From ZYF759 sp046297455 (GTDB taxonomy: Bacteria; Pseudomonadota; Alphaproteobacteria; Rhizobiales; Rhizobiaceae): DNA of 64,000 nucleotides. Of the stretch, positions 26,387 through 35,655 are shown one piece after another. The stretch is from assembly GCA_046297455.1 (NCBI GenBank), contig JBKBIT010000018.1:25957-89956 (forward strand), written 5' to 3'. Made by a program: the position numbers and the translations under genes. Numbering within the stretch: the first letter of the stretch is position 1; the number at the start of each line of letters is the position of its first letter. Under the pieces are notes generated by a model. It ran no database searches. It worked only from the letters and a program-made list of their open reading frames with translations, and was not told the DNA's origin.

Positions 26387-27091
26387 TCAGGCCCCTTCCT
26401 GGTTGCGGGCGAAGACATAACCGGCGCCCCGAACGGTGATCAGCCTCTTTGGGCTCTTCGGATCGGTCTCGATGGCGGCGCGGATGCGCGAGACGTGTAC
26501 GTCGATGGAGCGATCGAAGGCGGCCAGTTCCTCGCCGCGTACCAGATCCATGAGTTGGTCGCGTGTCAGCACCCGGCCGGCATTCTCGGCCAGGGCAACG
26601 AGCAGATCGAACTGATGGCTGGTCAGCGGCTGCTCGACCCCGTCGAGCCTGACAGCGCGCGATCCCCGGTCGATTTCCAGCCGGCCGAAACGGAGGATGT
26701 CGGCGGCGGGTTCGTCGCGACGCCGGCCGCGCCTCAAGACGGCCTTCAGCCGGGCCTGCAGCTCGCGCGGGCTGAAGGGCTTGGGAAGATAGTCGTCGGC
26801 GCCAAGCTCAAGCCCGACGATGCGATCGGTCTCGTCGCCCTTGGCGGTCAACATCAGGATCGGCACGTCCGATACCGCACGGATGCGCCGGCAGATCTCG
26901 AAGCCGTCGAGATCAGGCAGCATGATGTCGAGAATGACCGCATCCGCGCCCTGGGCGGCCAGATCACCGAGGCCCGAGGCCCCGTCTCCTGCCGCGCGGA
27001 CCTCGAAGCCCGCGCCGGCCAGATAATCGGCGAGCATGGCGGACAGCCGCTGATCGTCGTCTATGATCAACACCCTGTCCCCCATGCCCAT
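26387..27091 (-). CDS. OmpR-family response regulator
   Basis: A 234-residue response regulator. The receiver domain (about residues 5-118) has acidic residues DDD at 11-13, phosphorylation site D55 in ILDIMLPD and the conserved lysine in PKPFSP. The C-terminal OmpR winged helix (about 135-230) has LTSHQFDLLVALAENAG and RSIDVHVSRIR. It pairs with the kinase gene 4 bases downstream. The CpxP-like gene lies 5 bases upstream, so the regulator probably controls its own operon. Confidence 0.93.
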   Translation of the reverse strand: MGMGDRVLIIDDDQRLSAMLADYLAGAGFEVRAAGDGASGLGDLAAQGADAVILDIMLPDLDGFEICRRIRAVSDVPILMLTAKGDETDRIVGLELGADDYLPKPFSPRELQARLKAVLRRGRRRDEPAADILRFGRLEIDRGSRAVRLDGVEQPLTSHQFDLLVALAENAGRVLTRDQLMDLVRGEELAAFDRSIDVHVSRIRAAIETDPKSPKRLITVRGAGYVFARNQEGA

Positions 27092-27096
27092 GTCTC

Positions 27097-27639
27097 CTAA
27101 TGGCGCCGTCCGAAACCGCGACGGTCCTTCATATTCTCGACCAACACAACCCGCTGCTCGGGCGTCAGCACCTCGGCTGCCTCGATAAAGGCATCGGTCA
27201 TGCGCCGCGAGGCCTTGTCGATCGCCTCGACGCGCTCTGCACGCAAGCGCTCCGCGGCTTCGCGGTCGATTTCAGGCGACTGGATCAGCGCGGTCAGTTC
27301 GTTGCGGAAGCTCTCGAAATCGGACCTGGCCGGCATCAGGTCGTCGCGGGTGGTCTCGAAGATGCCGCGCAGCTTGTCGGCCTGCTCCTGGCTGGCACCG
27401 ATCTCGTCCATCACGGCGCCGAACCGCCTGTCGACGAAGCCTTTGCCCATGCCCATGCCGCCGCCCGTGCTCATCGCCATGTGCATGGCCGGTCCGTAGA
27501 AGGTCGACACGCCGCTGGTGGCAGCCGCTGCGCCGACACCCATCGCCACGACGGCGATCGCGCCCGCGATTGTCACGCGCCGCCACGGAAAGCCTCCGCG
27601 CGTGTTGTTGCTGCCGGTGTCCTTGTCGAGTTCGCTCAT
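27097..27639 (-). CDS. CpxP/Spy-like periplasmic protein
   Basis: A 180-residue protein with one N-terminal membrane segment (about residues 22-42) after a charged cytoplasmic stretch, so a membrane-anchored periplasmic protein rather than a cleaved one. The C-terminal part is helical and contains one LTPEQR motif, the LTxxQ signature of Spy/CpxP proteins that act as chaperones and as inhibitors of sensor kinases. A Gly/Met-rich stretch (AMSTGGGMGMGKGF) precedes the helices and could bind metal. It is first in the operon with a response regulator and kinase; feedback control of that kinase is inference. Confidence 0.78.
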   Translation of the reverse strand: MSELDKDTGSNNTRGGFPWRRVTIAGAIAVVAMGVGAAAATSGVSTFYGPAMHMAMSTGGGMGMGKGFVDRRFGAVMDEIGASQEQADKLRGIFETTRDDLMPARSDFESFRNELTALIQSPEIDREAAERLRAERVEAIDKASRRMTDAFIEAAEVLTPEQRVVLVENMKDRRGFGRRH

Positions 27640-27755
27640 TGTCCTGCTCCTTTTTTGCTGGCGGTCCCTTGACCGTCATGAGAGCAGACTAGGCGCGTCG
27701 CGTTTCGGGCATTCGCGGCGAATGTAAAGTTGTGTGAAGTCGGGCGGGCGCCGCG

Positions 27756-28955
27756 TCAGCTTTCGCGACGCGGCGGCTCGTGCTCGTGAATCAGGGCTTC
27801 CGGATCGAAATCGGTCTGGTCGGCCTGTTCGGTCGGCTGTTCGGGGAAGCCCTGGATGCCGGTGGTCACGTCGCGCACGTCGCGCTCGATTTCCAGCGGG
27901 CTGACGACATAGCGCGTGATCAGTTCGGCAATCGACACCAGGGCGTGGGTGTGGATGCGCTCGTAGCCATGCGAGGCGTCGATGCCAAAGGCGACCAGCG
28001 CCGTGCGCACATCATGGCCCGCTTCGATGGCGGAGGCCGAATCGGAACGGTAGTAGCGAAAGATGTCCTTCTGATAGGGGATCTCGTTTTCGCGGCACAG
28101 TTCCACCAGCTTGCGCGTCAGGTGATAATCGAATGGCCCCGACTGGTCGGCCATGGCGATGGTGGCACCGAATTCCGCGGAATTCTGGCCCGGCGCGGTG
28201 GTGCCGTTGTCGATCGTCACCATCGAGGCGACTTCGGGCATCAGCACCGAGGCGGCGCCGACACCGACTTCCTCGGCAATCGTGAACAGCCAGTGGACGT
28301 CGACCGGCATGCGGGCACCGCTGTCTTCCAGCGCCTTGAGCGCGGCGAGCATGATTGCCACGCCGGCCTTGTCGTCGAGGTGGCGCGAGACGATGAAGCC
28401 GTTGTCCAGAAATTCCGGCTGCGCATCGACAGCGACGAAATCGCCGACATCGATCCCCAGCGCGTAGGTTTCCTCGCGCGACAGCGTGGCAGCGTCGATC
28501 CGCAGTTCGACGTTCTGCCAGCCGACGGGCTGGGTATCGATCTCGTCGTTGAAGGTGTGGCCCGACGCCTTCAGCGGCAGTATGGAACCGCGATAGGCGC
28601 CGAACTCGGTGTAGATGGTCACCCGCGCGCCTTCGGCGAAGCGGGCCGACCAGTGGCCGATCGGGACCACCTCAAGGCGACCGTTCTCCTTGATGCGCTT
28701 CACCTGCGCACCCAGCGTGTCGAGATGGGCGATGACCGCGCGCGCGCCGCGGCGACGGCTTCCCTGCCTGATCGCTCGGATGGCCCCGCGCCGCGTCAGT
28801 TCCGCGGTCAGCCCGAGGCGCTCGAGCTCTTCAGTGCAATAGCGGACGACCTTGTCGGTGTATCCGGTGGGGCTGCCGATTTCGAGCAGCGTCTTGAGCT
28901 GCGCAAGCAGGTAGTCCTGGTCGATCTTCAATTTTCGCGATTTCCCCCGTTTCAT
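27756..28955 (-). CDS. M42-family peptidase of the NAGGN osmolyte system
   Basis: A 399-residue metallopeptidase resembling the M42/M20 aminopeptidases and, by context, the TIGR03106 group found with NAGGN genes. Metal-site segments are VIAHLDTLG, SRHLDDKAG, IAEEVGVG, TIDNGT and the late SHGYERIHTHAL. It probably degrades or trims the osmoprotectant dipeptide N-acetylglutaminylglutamine amide or its precursors; this is not proven for the family. The start overlaps the synthetase stop by 4 bases (ATGA). Last gene of the three-gene operon. Confidence 0.87.
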   Translation of the reverse strand: MKRGKSRKLKIDQDYLLAQLKTLLEIGSPTGYTDKVVRYCTEELERLGLTAELTRRGAIRAIRQGSRRRGARAVIAHLDTLGAQVKRIKENGRLEVVPIGHWSARFAEGARVTIYTEFGAYRGSILPLKASGHTFNDEIDTQPVGWQNVELRIDAATLSREETYALGIDVGDFVAVDAQPEFLDNGFIVSRHLDDKAGVAIMLAALKALEDSGARMPVDVHWLFTIAEEVGVGAASVLMPEVASMVTIDNGTTAPGQNSAEFGATIAMADQSGPFDYHLTRKLVELCRENEIPYQKDIFRYYRSDSASAIEAGHDVRTALVAFGIDASHGYERIHTHALVSIAELITRYVVSPLEIERDVRDVTTGIQGFPEQPTEQADQTDFDPEALIHEHEPPRRES

Positions 28956-30763
28956 CGCTTGGCAAGGGCCCTTTCCGCCGATTTCTGGCCCGATAGCGGG
29001 AAAAGGAGATCGACGAAGCGCTCAGCCGTGGGCTGCGGCTCGTGATTGGCGAGGCCAGGGCGCTCATTGGCTTCGATGAAAACATAATCGGGCCGGCTTG
29101 GCGACCGCACGATGAAGTCTATCCCCACAACGGGGATGTCGATGGCACGAGACGCCTTGCAGGCGGCCTCCACCAGACGTGGATGCACCTCGGCGGTGAC
29201 GTCATGGATCGAACCGCCCGTGTGCAAATTGGCGGCCTTGCGCACCATGATTTCCCGGCCAGCATCCAGCACCTCGTCGAGGCCCAGGCCGGATTCGGCC
29301 ACGCAGCGCTCGGTCTCGCCATCGATCGGGATGTGGCTTTCGCCACCCGTTGCAGCGGAACGGCGCCGCGACTGTGCCTCGATCAGCTCGCGGATCGTCT
29401 TGTGACCATCACCGACGACATGAGGCGGGCGCCGAACCGCAGCAGCAACGAGCCGGTGATCGATGACCACAAGACGCAGATCCTCGCCTTCGAAACAGGA
29501 TTCCACCAGCACCCGGTCGCAGATCTCGCGGGCAACGCCGATGGCGCTTTCCACCGCCTCGACCGTCTCCAGCCCGACCGCGACACCCCTGCCCTGCTCG
29601 CCACGCGCCGGCTTGACGACCACCTTGCCGTGCTTCTTCAGAAAGGCCTCCAGCGCGCCCCGGTCGCCGACGGCTTCCATCTGCTCGGGCACCGACAGAC
29701 CTGCCTTTTCCATCACGCGACGGGTGACCGCCTTGTCGTCGCAGATCGACATTGCAACCGCGGAGGTGAGTTCCGACAGGCTCTCGCGGCAATGGACCGA
29801 ACGCCCGCCATAGGACAGGCGGAAGAAACCGCCTTCCGCGTCCGTCACGTCGACATGCACGCCGCGCCGGCGGGCCTCATCGACGATGAGGCGGGCATAG
29901 GGATTGAGCCCGTCATAGTCCTCGATCGGGCTGGCAAAGAGCTTTTCGTTGATCGGGTTCTTGCGCTTGATCGCGAAGACGGGAACGCGACGGAAGCCGA
30001 GCTTTTCGTAAAGCGCGATGGCCTGGCCATTGTCGTGCATCACCGACAGATCCATGAACGCGGCGCCGCGCGCCTGGAAGTGCTCGGCAAGCCGCCGCAC
30101 CAGCATTTCGCCGATACCGGGATGGCGCGCCTGCGGATCGACAGCCAGGCACCAGAGCGACGAACCGTGCTCGGGATCATGGAAGGCGCGGCTGTGGTCG
30201 ATGCCGGTGACCGTGCCGATGATCTCGCCGGTGGTGTCGTCTTCGGCGACGAAATAGGTGATCGCCCGGTTGTCGCGGTTCGACCAGAAGATGTCCGGGC
30301 GAACCTGCACCATGCCACGCGCGGCATAGATGGTGTTGACTCCGTCCGCATCGGCTTCGGATGACAGGCGGCGGATGAAATAGCCCTTGGGCTGTCGCCG
30401 TCCGGCGCGATAGGTCGACAGTTCCAGCCGGAAGGTGTGCGAGGGATCGAGGAAGAGTTCCTGCGGCGCCAGCGCCAGCAGCACGTGCGGATCGCGCACG
30501 TAGAAGGCGATGTCGCGCCGCTCAGGCCCCTCGTTGCGCAGCGCCTCGACCAGCTTCTGGTTGGTCTCGAAGGTCTGCGCGAAAAGCAGCCGCCCCCAGC
30601 CACAATCCACCGCGACATCCACGCCCTGCGCCTGGGCGCCCTCCTCGTGCATGTCGATGCGTGGCTTCATGGACTCGTTGCGCAGGCGCCGGAGCCGGTG
30701 CCCCAGCGCCTTGTCGGTGCGGCCACGAACGGTCTTTTCGTCGCCCGCGGGTCGTTTGGCCAT
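28952..30763 (-). CDS. ngg: N-acetylglutaminylglutamine synthetase (GNAT / ATP-grasp fusion)
   Basis: A 603-residue two-domain enzyme. A GNAT acetyltransferase domain (about residues 120-285; acetyl-CoA loop near VDPQARHPGIGEMLVRRL) is followed by an ATP-grasp ligase domain (about 300-595; KVVVKPARGEQGRG and FIEANERPG). This is the architecture of Ngg, which in Sinorhizobium meliloti works with AsnO to make N-acetylglutaminylglutamine amide, a compatible solute for salt stress. It lies 3 bases after the amidotransferase gene, in the order known for rhizobia. Confidence 0.92.
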   Translation of the reverse strand: MAKRPAGDEKTVRGRTDKALGHRLRRLRNESMKPRIDMHEEGAQAQGVDVAVDCGWGRLLFAQTFETNQKLVEALRNEGPERRDIAFYVRDPHVLLALAPQELFLDPSHTFRLELSTYRAGRRQPKGYFIRRLSSEADADGVNTIYAARGMVQVRPDIFWSNRDNRAITYFVAEDDTTGEIIGTVTGIDHSRAFHDPEHGSSLWCLAVDPQARHPGIGEMLVRRLAEHFQARGAAFMDLSVMHDNGQAIALYEKLGFRRVPVFAIKRKNPINEKLFASPIEDYDGLNPYARLIVDEARRRGVHVDVTDAEGGFFRLSYGGRSVHCRESLSELTSAVAMSICDDKAVTRRVMEKAGLSVPEQMEAVGDRGALEAFLKKHGKVVVKPARGEQGRGVAVGLETVEAVESAIGVAREICDRVLVESCFEGEDLRLVVIDHRLVAAAVRRPPHVVGDGHKTIRELIEAQSRRRSAATGGESHIPIDGETERCVAESGLGLDEVLDAGREIMVRKAANLHTGGSIHDVTAEVHPRLVEAACKASRAIDIPVVGIDFIVRSPSRPDYVFIEANERPGLANHEPQPTAERFVDLLFPLSGQKSAERALAKR

Positions 30764-30766
30764 GGA

Positions 30767-32542
30767 TCAGATCCCGTGTGTCTGGAGCCACATTTCCAGC
30801 AGTCCGACCTGCCACAATTCGGATCCCTGCAGCGGGGTGATGTGGTCGGACGGGTTTGCGTACAGCCTGTCGAGATAGTCCTGGCGGAAGATGTTGCGCT
30901 CACGCGCGGCCTGCGAGGACAGGGCGTCGCGCACCATCTCCAGATAGGGGCCGGCGACATATTTGAGCTGCGGCACCGGGAAATAGCCCTTCTTGCGGTC
31001 GATCACTTCATGCGGGACGACCAGCCGGGCAGCTTCCTTGAGGACGTTCTTGCCGTTTTGGGCAAGCTGGATTTCCGGCGGGATTTTCGCGGCAAGCTCG
31101 ACCAGATCATGATCGAGGAAGGGCACGCGCGCCTCCAGCCCCCAGGCCATGGTCATGTTGTCCACGCGCTTGACCGGGTCGTCGACCAGCATGATCTGGC
31201 TGTCGTTCCTCAGCGCGGCATCGACCGGCGTGTCGGCGCCTGGCCTGAGCAGGCTCCGGGCAACCAGTTCGCGGCTGTAATCCTCGTCGATCAGCCATTC
31301 CGGGTTCACATGCTCGGCCATCTTCGCATGCGAGCGGTCGAAGAAGACACGGGCGTAATCGTCGACGACATCGTTGGAATTGGCCAGCGGCGGATACCAG
31401 TGATAGCCGCCGAACACCTCGTCGGCGCCCTGGCCGGACTGGACGACCTTGATGTGCTTCGAGACTTCCTTCGACAGGAGATAGAAGCCGACATTGTCGT
31501 AGGAGACCATCGGCTCCGACATCGCGGCGAAGGTGCCGGGCAGCGCTTCCATCAGTTTTTCGGACGGCACGAAGATCTTGTGGTGATTGGTGCCGAAACG
31601 CTCGGCGATCAGGTCCGAGTACTGGAACTCGTCGCCCTTCTCGCCATTGGCCTCCTCGAAGCCGACCGAAAACGTCATCAGACCGTGCTGACCCTGCTCG
31701 GCCAGAAGCCCGACGATGATGGAGGAATCGACACCGCCCGACAGCAGCACGCCGACCGGCACGTCGGCCACCATGCGGCGCTTGACGGCGGTGCGCAGCG
31801 CGTCGAGCACCATGTCGCGCCAGTCCTCGGTGGAGAGGCCCGAATATTGCGGATCGCGCTGATAGGGTGGATTCCAGTAGACGAAGTCCTCGTGCTGGCC
31901 ATTCGGCTCGATGACGCGCACGGTCGCCGGCGGCAGCTTCTTGACGCCGTTGATGATGGTGCGCGGCGGCGGCACGATGGCGTGGAAGGACAGGTAGTTG
32001 TGCAGCGCGCGGCGGTCGATCGAGGTGTCGACGTCGCCTGCCTTCAACAGTGCCGGCAGCGAGGACGCGAAGCGGATCTGGCCCGGCTTTTCGGAGATGT
32101 AGAGCGGCTTGATGCCGAAGCGGTCGCGCGCCATCACCACACGGCCGGAATCGCGCTCGTGGATCACGAAGGCGAACATGCCCTTGAAGCGATCGACGCA
32201 GTGGCGTCCCCAGGCGTGATAGGCCTTGATCACGACCTCGGTGTCGCCGGTGGAGAAGAACGTATAGCCCTTCGCTTCCAGCTCGGCGCGCAACTCGGGA
32301 TAATTGTAGATGCAGCCGTTGAAGACGACGGTCAGGCCCAATGCGGGATCGACCATCGGCTGGCGCGCCTTGACCGAAAGGTCGATGATGCTCAATCGGC
32401 GATGGGCGAGCGCGACGCCATTGTGCAGCTCAAGCCCTGCCGCATCGGGTCCGCGCGGCGCGATGGCTTCCATCATGTTCGATATGGCGATTGGCGACGG
32501 CTGCTGGCCGTCAAACCTGATTTCTCCGCAAATTCCACACAC
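30767..32542 (-). CDS. asnO: N-acetylglutaminylglutamine amidotransferase (AsnO type)
   Basis: A 591-residue class II glutamine amidotransferase related to asparagine synthetase. The N-terminal nucleophile is Cys2 (MCGICGE), with the GATase II domain to about residue 215. The synthetase domain follows with the pyrophosphate loop LLSGGVDSS. It amidates the C-terminal glutamine of the NAGGN dipeptide using glutamine as nitrogen donor. First gene of the operon asnO-ngg-peptidase, with a short AT-rich promoter shared with a divergent MarR gene. Confidence 0.92.
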   Translation of the reverse strand: MCGICGEIRFDGQQPSPIAISNMMEAIAPRGPDAAGLELHNGVALAHRRLSIIDLSVKARQPMVDPALGLTVVFNGCIYNYPELRAELEAKGYTFFSTGDTEVVIKAYHAWGRHCVDRFKGMFAFVIHERDSGRVVMARDRFGIKPLYISEKPGQIRFASSLPALLKAGDVDTSIDRRALHNYLSFHAIVPPPRTIINGVKKLPPATVRVIEPNGQHEDFVYWNPPYQRDPQYSGLSTEDWRDMVLDALRTAVKRRMVADVPVGVLLSGGVDSSIIVGLLAEQGQHGLMTFSVGFEEANGEKGDEFQYSDLIAERFGTNHHKIFVPSEKLMEALPGTFAAMSEPMVSYDNVGFYLLSKEVSKHIKVVQSGQGADEVFGGYHWYPPLANSNDVVDDYARVFFDRSHAKMAEHVNPEWLIDEDYSRELVARSLLRPGADTPVDAALRNDSQIMLVDDPVKRVDNMTMAWGLEARVPFLDHDLVELAAKIPPEIQLAQNGKNVLKEAARLVVPHEVIDRKKGYFPVPQLKYVAGPYLEMVRDALSSQAARERNIFRQDYLDRLYANPSDHITPLQGSELWQVGLLEMWLQTHGI

Positions 32543-32594
32543 GGTTCTGGATCAACCCTCCGTTGTCGTTGCCTTTGTGACGAGGTACTTATAT

Positions 32595-32609
32595 ATCTGA
32601 TTATTAGAT
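32595..32609. promoter_or_regulatory. Candidate MarR operator
   Basis: ATCTGAT-T-ATTAGAT is a near-perfect dyad (6 of 7 arm positions) in an AT-rich stretch between the divergent asnO and MarR genes. It is the only clear inverted repeat in this 82-base gap, and MarR proteins typically bind such sites. Confidence 0.5.
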
Positions 32610-32624
32610 GTCAAATTAAACGCC

Positions 32625-33176
32625 ATGCAGGGCATGACAGACCGGACAAACGCTACACGTCGGGAAAGGTTCCGACCCAATGAGCTGAAGGCGCTGGAGA
32701 AGGCGCTGCGGCGCATCGTGCGCGCCCACGACCTGCAGTCGAAGGCTCTGGTCAAGGCCACGGGTCTGACCGCGGCCCAACTCGTCATCATCAAGGGCAT
32801 TGCCGAATTGGGCGAGGTAACCAGCACCGCGTTGTCGGCCTATGCCGATATCTCGCCGGCGACCGTTGTGACCGTGCTCGACAATCTGGAGGAGCGCGGA
32901 ATCATCCAGCGTTACCGGTCAGGCCAGGACCGGCGCATCGTCCACACAAGGCTCACAGAGCTTGGCGCGGACATGCTGACCCGGGCACCCCCGCCTCTCG
33001 GCCAGGCTTTTGCAGAACGGTTTGCGGCACTGCCGGCGGCGCGGCGCGACGCGTTCGTTGCCGCACTGGCCGAGTTCGCAGACCTGCTGATGCCGCCGCT
33101 TTCCCCATCCGCGGGCGGCGGGGAGACGACCGTTCAGACACGGTACAGCGCAGAGAAATCTATACCTGGGGGCTAG
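32625..33176 (+). CDS. MarR-family transcriptional regulator
   Basis: A 183-residue regulator. The winged helix includes LSAYADISPATVVTVLDNLEERG and the wing RYRSGQDRRIVHTRLT, typical of MarR. A start at ATG 32634 (three codons later) is equally possible; neither has a strong ribosome site. It is divergent from the NAGGN operon, so it is probably its regulator and its own. The last about 25 residues are low in structure (Ser/Gly/Thr-rich). It overlaps the convergent galE gene by 4 bases. Confidence 0.87.
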   Translation: MQGMTDRTNATRRERFRPNELKALEKALRRIVRAHDLQSKALVKATGLTAAQLVIIKGIAELGEVTSTALSAYADISPATVVTVLDNLEERGIIQRYRSGQDRRIVHTRLTELGADMLTRAPPPLGQAFAERFAALPAARRDAFVAALAEFADLLMPPLSPSAGGGETTVQTRYSAEKSIPGG

Positions 33177-34225
33177 CCCGTCCGGCTAAGCGCCCGTTCT
33201 TCCTCACGGCGGCGGGTGACCGCGAAGGGACCAGCCTCTGGATCGGCCATGCGGCCCAGCGTCTCTTCCCATTCGATGGATGTCGCGACGATCGCGTCGA
33301 GATCGTCGAGTTCCGGCACCCAGCCCAGTTCGCTGCGAATGCGGTCTGTATTGGCTACCACGGAGGCGAGATCGCCCTCGCGGCGCGGCGCCAGCCGCAC
33401 ATCGAGCGACCGCCCGGTGACCCGCTGCACGCTTTCCAGCACCTGCAGCACGGAATAGCCTCGGCCATAACCGCAATTCAGCGTCAGGCTGCGGCCGTTC
33501 TGGCGCAGGGAACCGAGCGCCAGCCGATGCGCGGCGACGAGATCGCTGACATGGATGAAGTCGCGCACGCAGGACCCGTCCGGCGTCGGATAGTCGGTGC
33601 CAAAGACCTCGATGAAGGAACGCTTGCCGGTCGCCGCCTCGCAGGCGACCTTGACCAGATGGGTTGCGCCGGGTGTCGATTGCCCCGTTCGCCCCGACGG
33701 ATCGCAGCCGGCGACGTTGAAATAGCGCAGGACCGCGACCGACAGGTCATGGGCGGCAGCGGTGTCGCGCAGCATCCATTCGCTCATCAGCTTGGACTTG
33801 CCATAGGGCGTTACCGGCTGCGGCGACACGTCCTCGTCGATCGGGCCGGCGACCGGATCGCCATAGATGGCCGCCGTGGACGAGAACACGAAATGGCGAA
33901 CACCGCCGGCCACGGCCGTCTGAATGAGGTCGCGAGTCTTGGAGGTGTTGTTGAGATAGTAGCCCAGCGGATCGGCAATCGATTCCGGAACGACCACCGA
34001 CCCCGCGAAATGAACGATCGCGTCGATGCGCTCTTCCCTGATCAGAGAAGCCACCAGCGATGTATCGCCGATATCGCCCACCACAAGGCGGGCCCGAGGC
34101 GCCACCGCCCAGGCATGGCCGGTCGACAACCGGTCGAGCACCACGACCTCTTCGCCCGCGTCGAGAAGTTCCCACACCATATGGCTGCCGATATAGCCGG
34201 CGCCGCCCGTCACCAGTACGGTCAT
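33173..34225 (-). CDS. galE: UDP-glucose 4-epimerase
   Basis: A 350-residue extended short-chain dehydrogenase that interconverts UDP-glucose and UDP-galactose (or their N-acetyl forms). The NAD loop TGGAGYIGSH is at residues 6-15; the catalytic Tyr and Lys are in VTPYGKSKLMSEW, and VLRYFNVAG is the usual GalE motif. The start at ATG 34225 is preceded by GGAG; an upstream extension lacks support. It supplies precursors for surface polysaccharide and may serve the glycan cluster at 45.6-52.7 kb, though it is not adjacent. Confidence 0.92.
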   Translation of the reverse strand: MTVLVTGGAGYIGSHMVWELLDAGEEVVVLDRLSTGHAWAVAPRARLVVGDIGDTSLVASLIREERIDAIVHFAGSVVVPESIADPLGYYLNNTSKTRDLIQTAVAGGVRHFVFSSTAAIYGDPVAGPIDEDVSPQPVTPYGKSKLMSEWMLRDTAAAHDLSVAVLRYFNVAGCDPSGRTGQSTPGATHLVKVACEAATGKRSFIEVFGTDYPTPDGSCVRDFIHVSDLVAAHRLALGSLRQNGRSLTLNCGYGRGYSVLQVLESVQRVTGRSLDVRLAPRREGDLASVVANTDRIRSELGWVPELDDLDAIVATSIEWEETLGRMADPEAGPFAVTRRREEERALSRTG

Positions 34226-34424
34226 CACACACTCCGATTCACGCGGCGAACCGCCGAGCCTCTTTGAAGCGGGCTCGTGACGGATCGCTCCCATGCATCG
34301 GATGCTGGACGTGAAAACCTAAGAATCGTTGGAATGCCCGGCAGGCCGGACGGTATATTTCGGGCCTTGGTTTGCGCCGGCTTAGCGAGAAGATCGCAAT
34401 TTTAGCGATTGTCCCGCCAGAGGC

Positions 34425-35594
34425 TCAGAGCGCCGCGATCCACCGCGCCAGCCGGTCGGCTGCCTCTTCCACATGGTCGGGACGGCGGTGATAACAGGCG
34501 CGGAAGAAACCTTCGCCGCCCGGGCCGAATGCGGTGCCGGGTGCGAGGCCGACCCCGGCCTGATCTACGATGCGCAGCGCGGCGGCGGTCGTGTCGGAGA
34601 CGCCTTCGATCTCGAAGAACAGATAGAAGGCCCCCTGCGGCGCTGCGGTCTTCACCCGCCCCGTCGCGCGCAGCCTGTCGATCAACATGTCGCGGCAGTG
34701 GCGCGCCTGCGCCACCTGTCCCGCCAGGAATGCGTCGCCTTCGTTCAGCGCGGCAACTGCGCCTCGCTGCAGGAATTGCGGCACGCCGGAGGTCGAGTAC
34801 TGGACCAGGTTCTCGAACACCTGCTGCAGAGAAGGATCGACCTTCAGCCAGCCCATGCGCCAGCCGGTCATGGCCCAGTTCTTCGAGAAACTGTTGACGA
34901 AAAGGATGCGGTCGTCCTTCTCGGCAACGTCCATGAATGACGGCGCGCGCCCCTCTCGGTAATGGAACAGCGCGTAGATTTCGTCCGCGATGATCCACAA
35001 GCCGTGGCGACGGGCTATGTCGAGCAGGGCCGACAGCGTCTCGCGATCCGCGGTCCAGCCGCTGGGGTTGGCCGGCGTGTTGACGAACAATGCGCGGGTA
35101 CGCTTGGTCACCGCTCTTTCGACCGCCGCCGGGTCGCACCACCAGCCGCCTTGGCTGGAACGCTCGAGCGGGATGGCGACATTGGTCGCGCCGGAAATGC
35201 CGACTGCTGCAGCGAAGTTGGGCCAGGCCGGGCTGAGATGGATCACTTCGTCGCCATGGCCCGCAACGGCGTCCAGCGCCATCTGGATGGCCTGCATGCC
35301 GGAACCGGTGACGATGAACTCCTCCGGCGCGAAAGTGCCGCCGAAATGGCGCCCGTGATAGTCGGCCAGCGCCTGGCGCAATTCGGGGATACCGCGCTGC
35401 CAGGTGTAGAAGGTCTCGCCCGCCTGAAGCGCGGCGATCGTCGGTGCGGAAATGAAGTCCGGCGTCGGCAGGTCGCTCTCGCCAGCCCAAAGGGGAATCA
35501 GGCCATCCTTGCCGCGGCCGTGATTGGCGACGGCAACAATGCCGCTTTCGGGGGCCAGCCGGGCCTCCCGCCGGAGCGATTCGAACAGGGTCAT
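34425..35594 (-). CDS. PLP-dependent aminotransferase, class I/II
   Basis: A 389-residue fold-type I aminotransferase of the aspartate-aminotransferase superfamily. The PLP lysine is K238 in NSFSKNWAMTGWRMGW; other family residues are N177 in ANPSGW and the DEIYALF segment. The exact amino acid pair cannot be told from sequence. It lies alone between galE and mscL on the minus strand, with a 199-base gap to galE and a 61-base gap from mscL. Confidence 0.88.
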   Translation of the reverse strand: MTLFESLRREARLAPESGIVAVANHGRGKDGLIPLWAGESDLPTPDFISAPTIAALQAGETFYTWQRGIPELRQALADYHGRHFGGTFAPEEFIVTGSGMQAIQMALDAVAGHGDEVIHLSPAWPNFAAAVGISGATNVAIPLERSSQGGWWCDPAAVERAVTKRTRALFVNTPANPSGWTADRETLSALLDIARRHGLWIIADEIYALFHYREGRAPSFMDVAEKDDRILFVNSFSKNWAMTGWRMGWLKVDPSLQQVFENLVQYSTSGVPQFLQRGAVAALNEGDAFLAGQVAQARHCRDMLIDRLRATGRVKTAAPQGAFYLFFEIEGVSDTTAAALRIVDQAGVGLAPGTAFGPGGEGFFRACYHRRPDHVEEAADRLARWIAAL

Positions 35595-35655
35595 GGGCGG
35601 TCCAAAAAACAGGTCGCGGCGGGATAGCCACCGCGACCGTCAATAGCGCCGCGAC

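Noticed and set aside
30437..32683. 748-residue plus-strand frame opposite the NAGGN genes
   Set aside because: Antisense shadow of ngg and asnO; no known domain.
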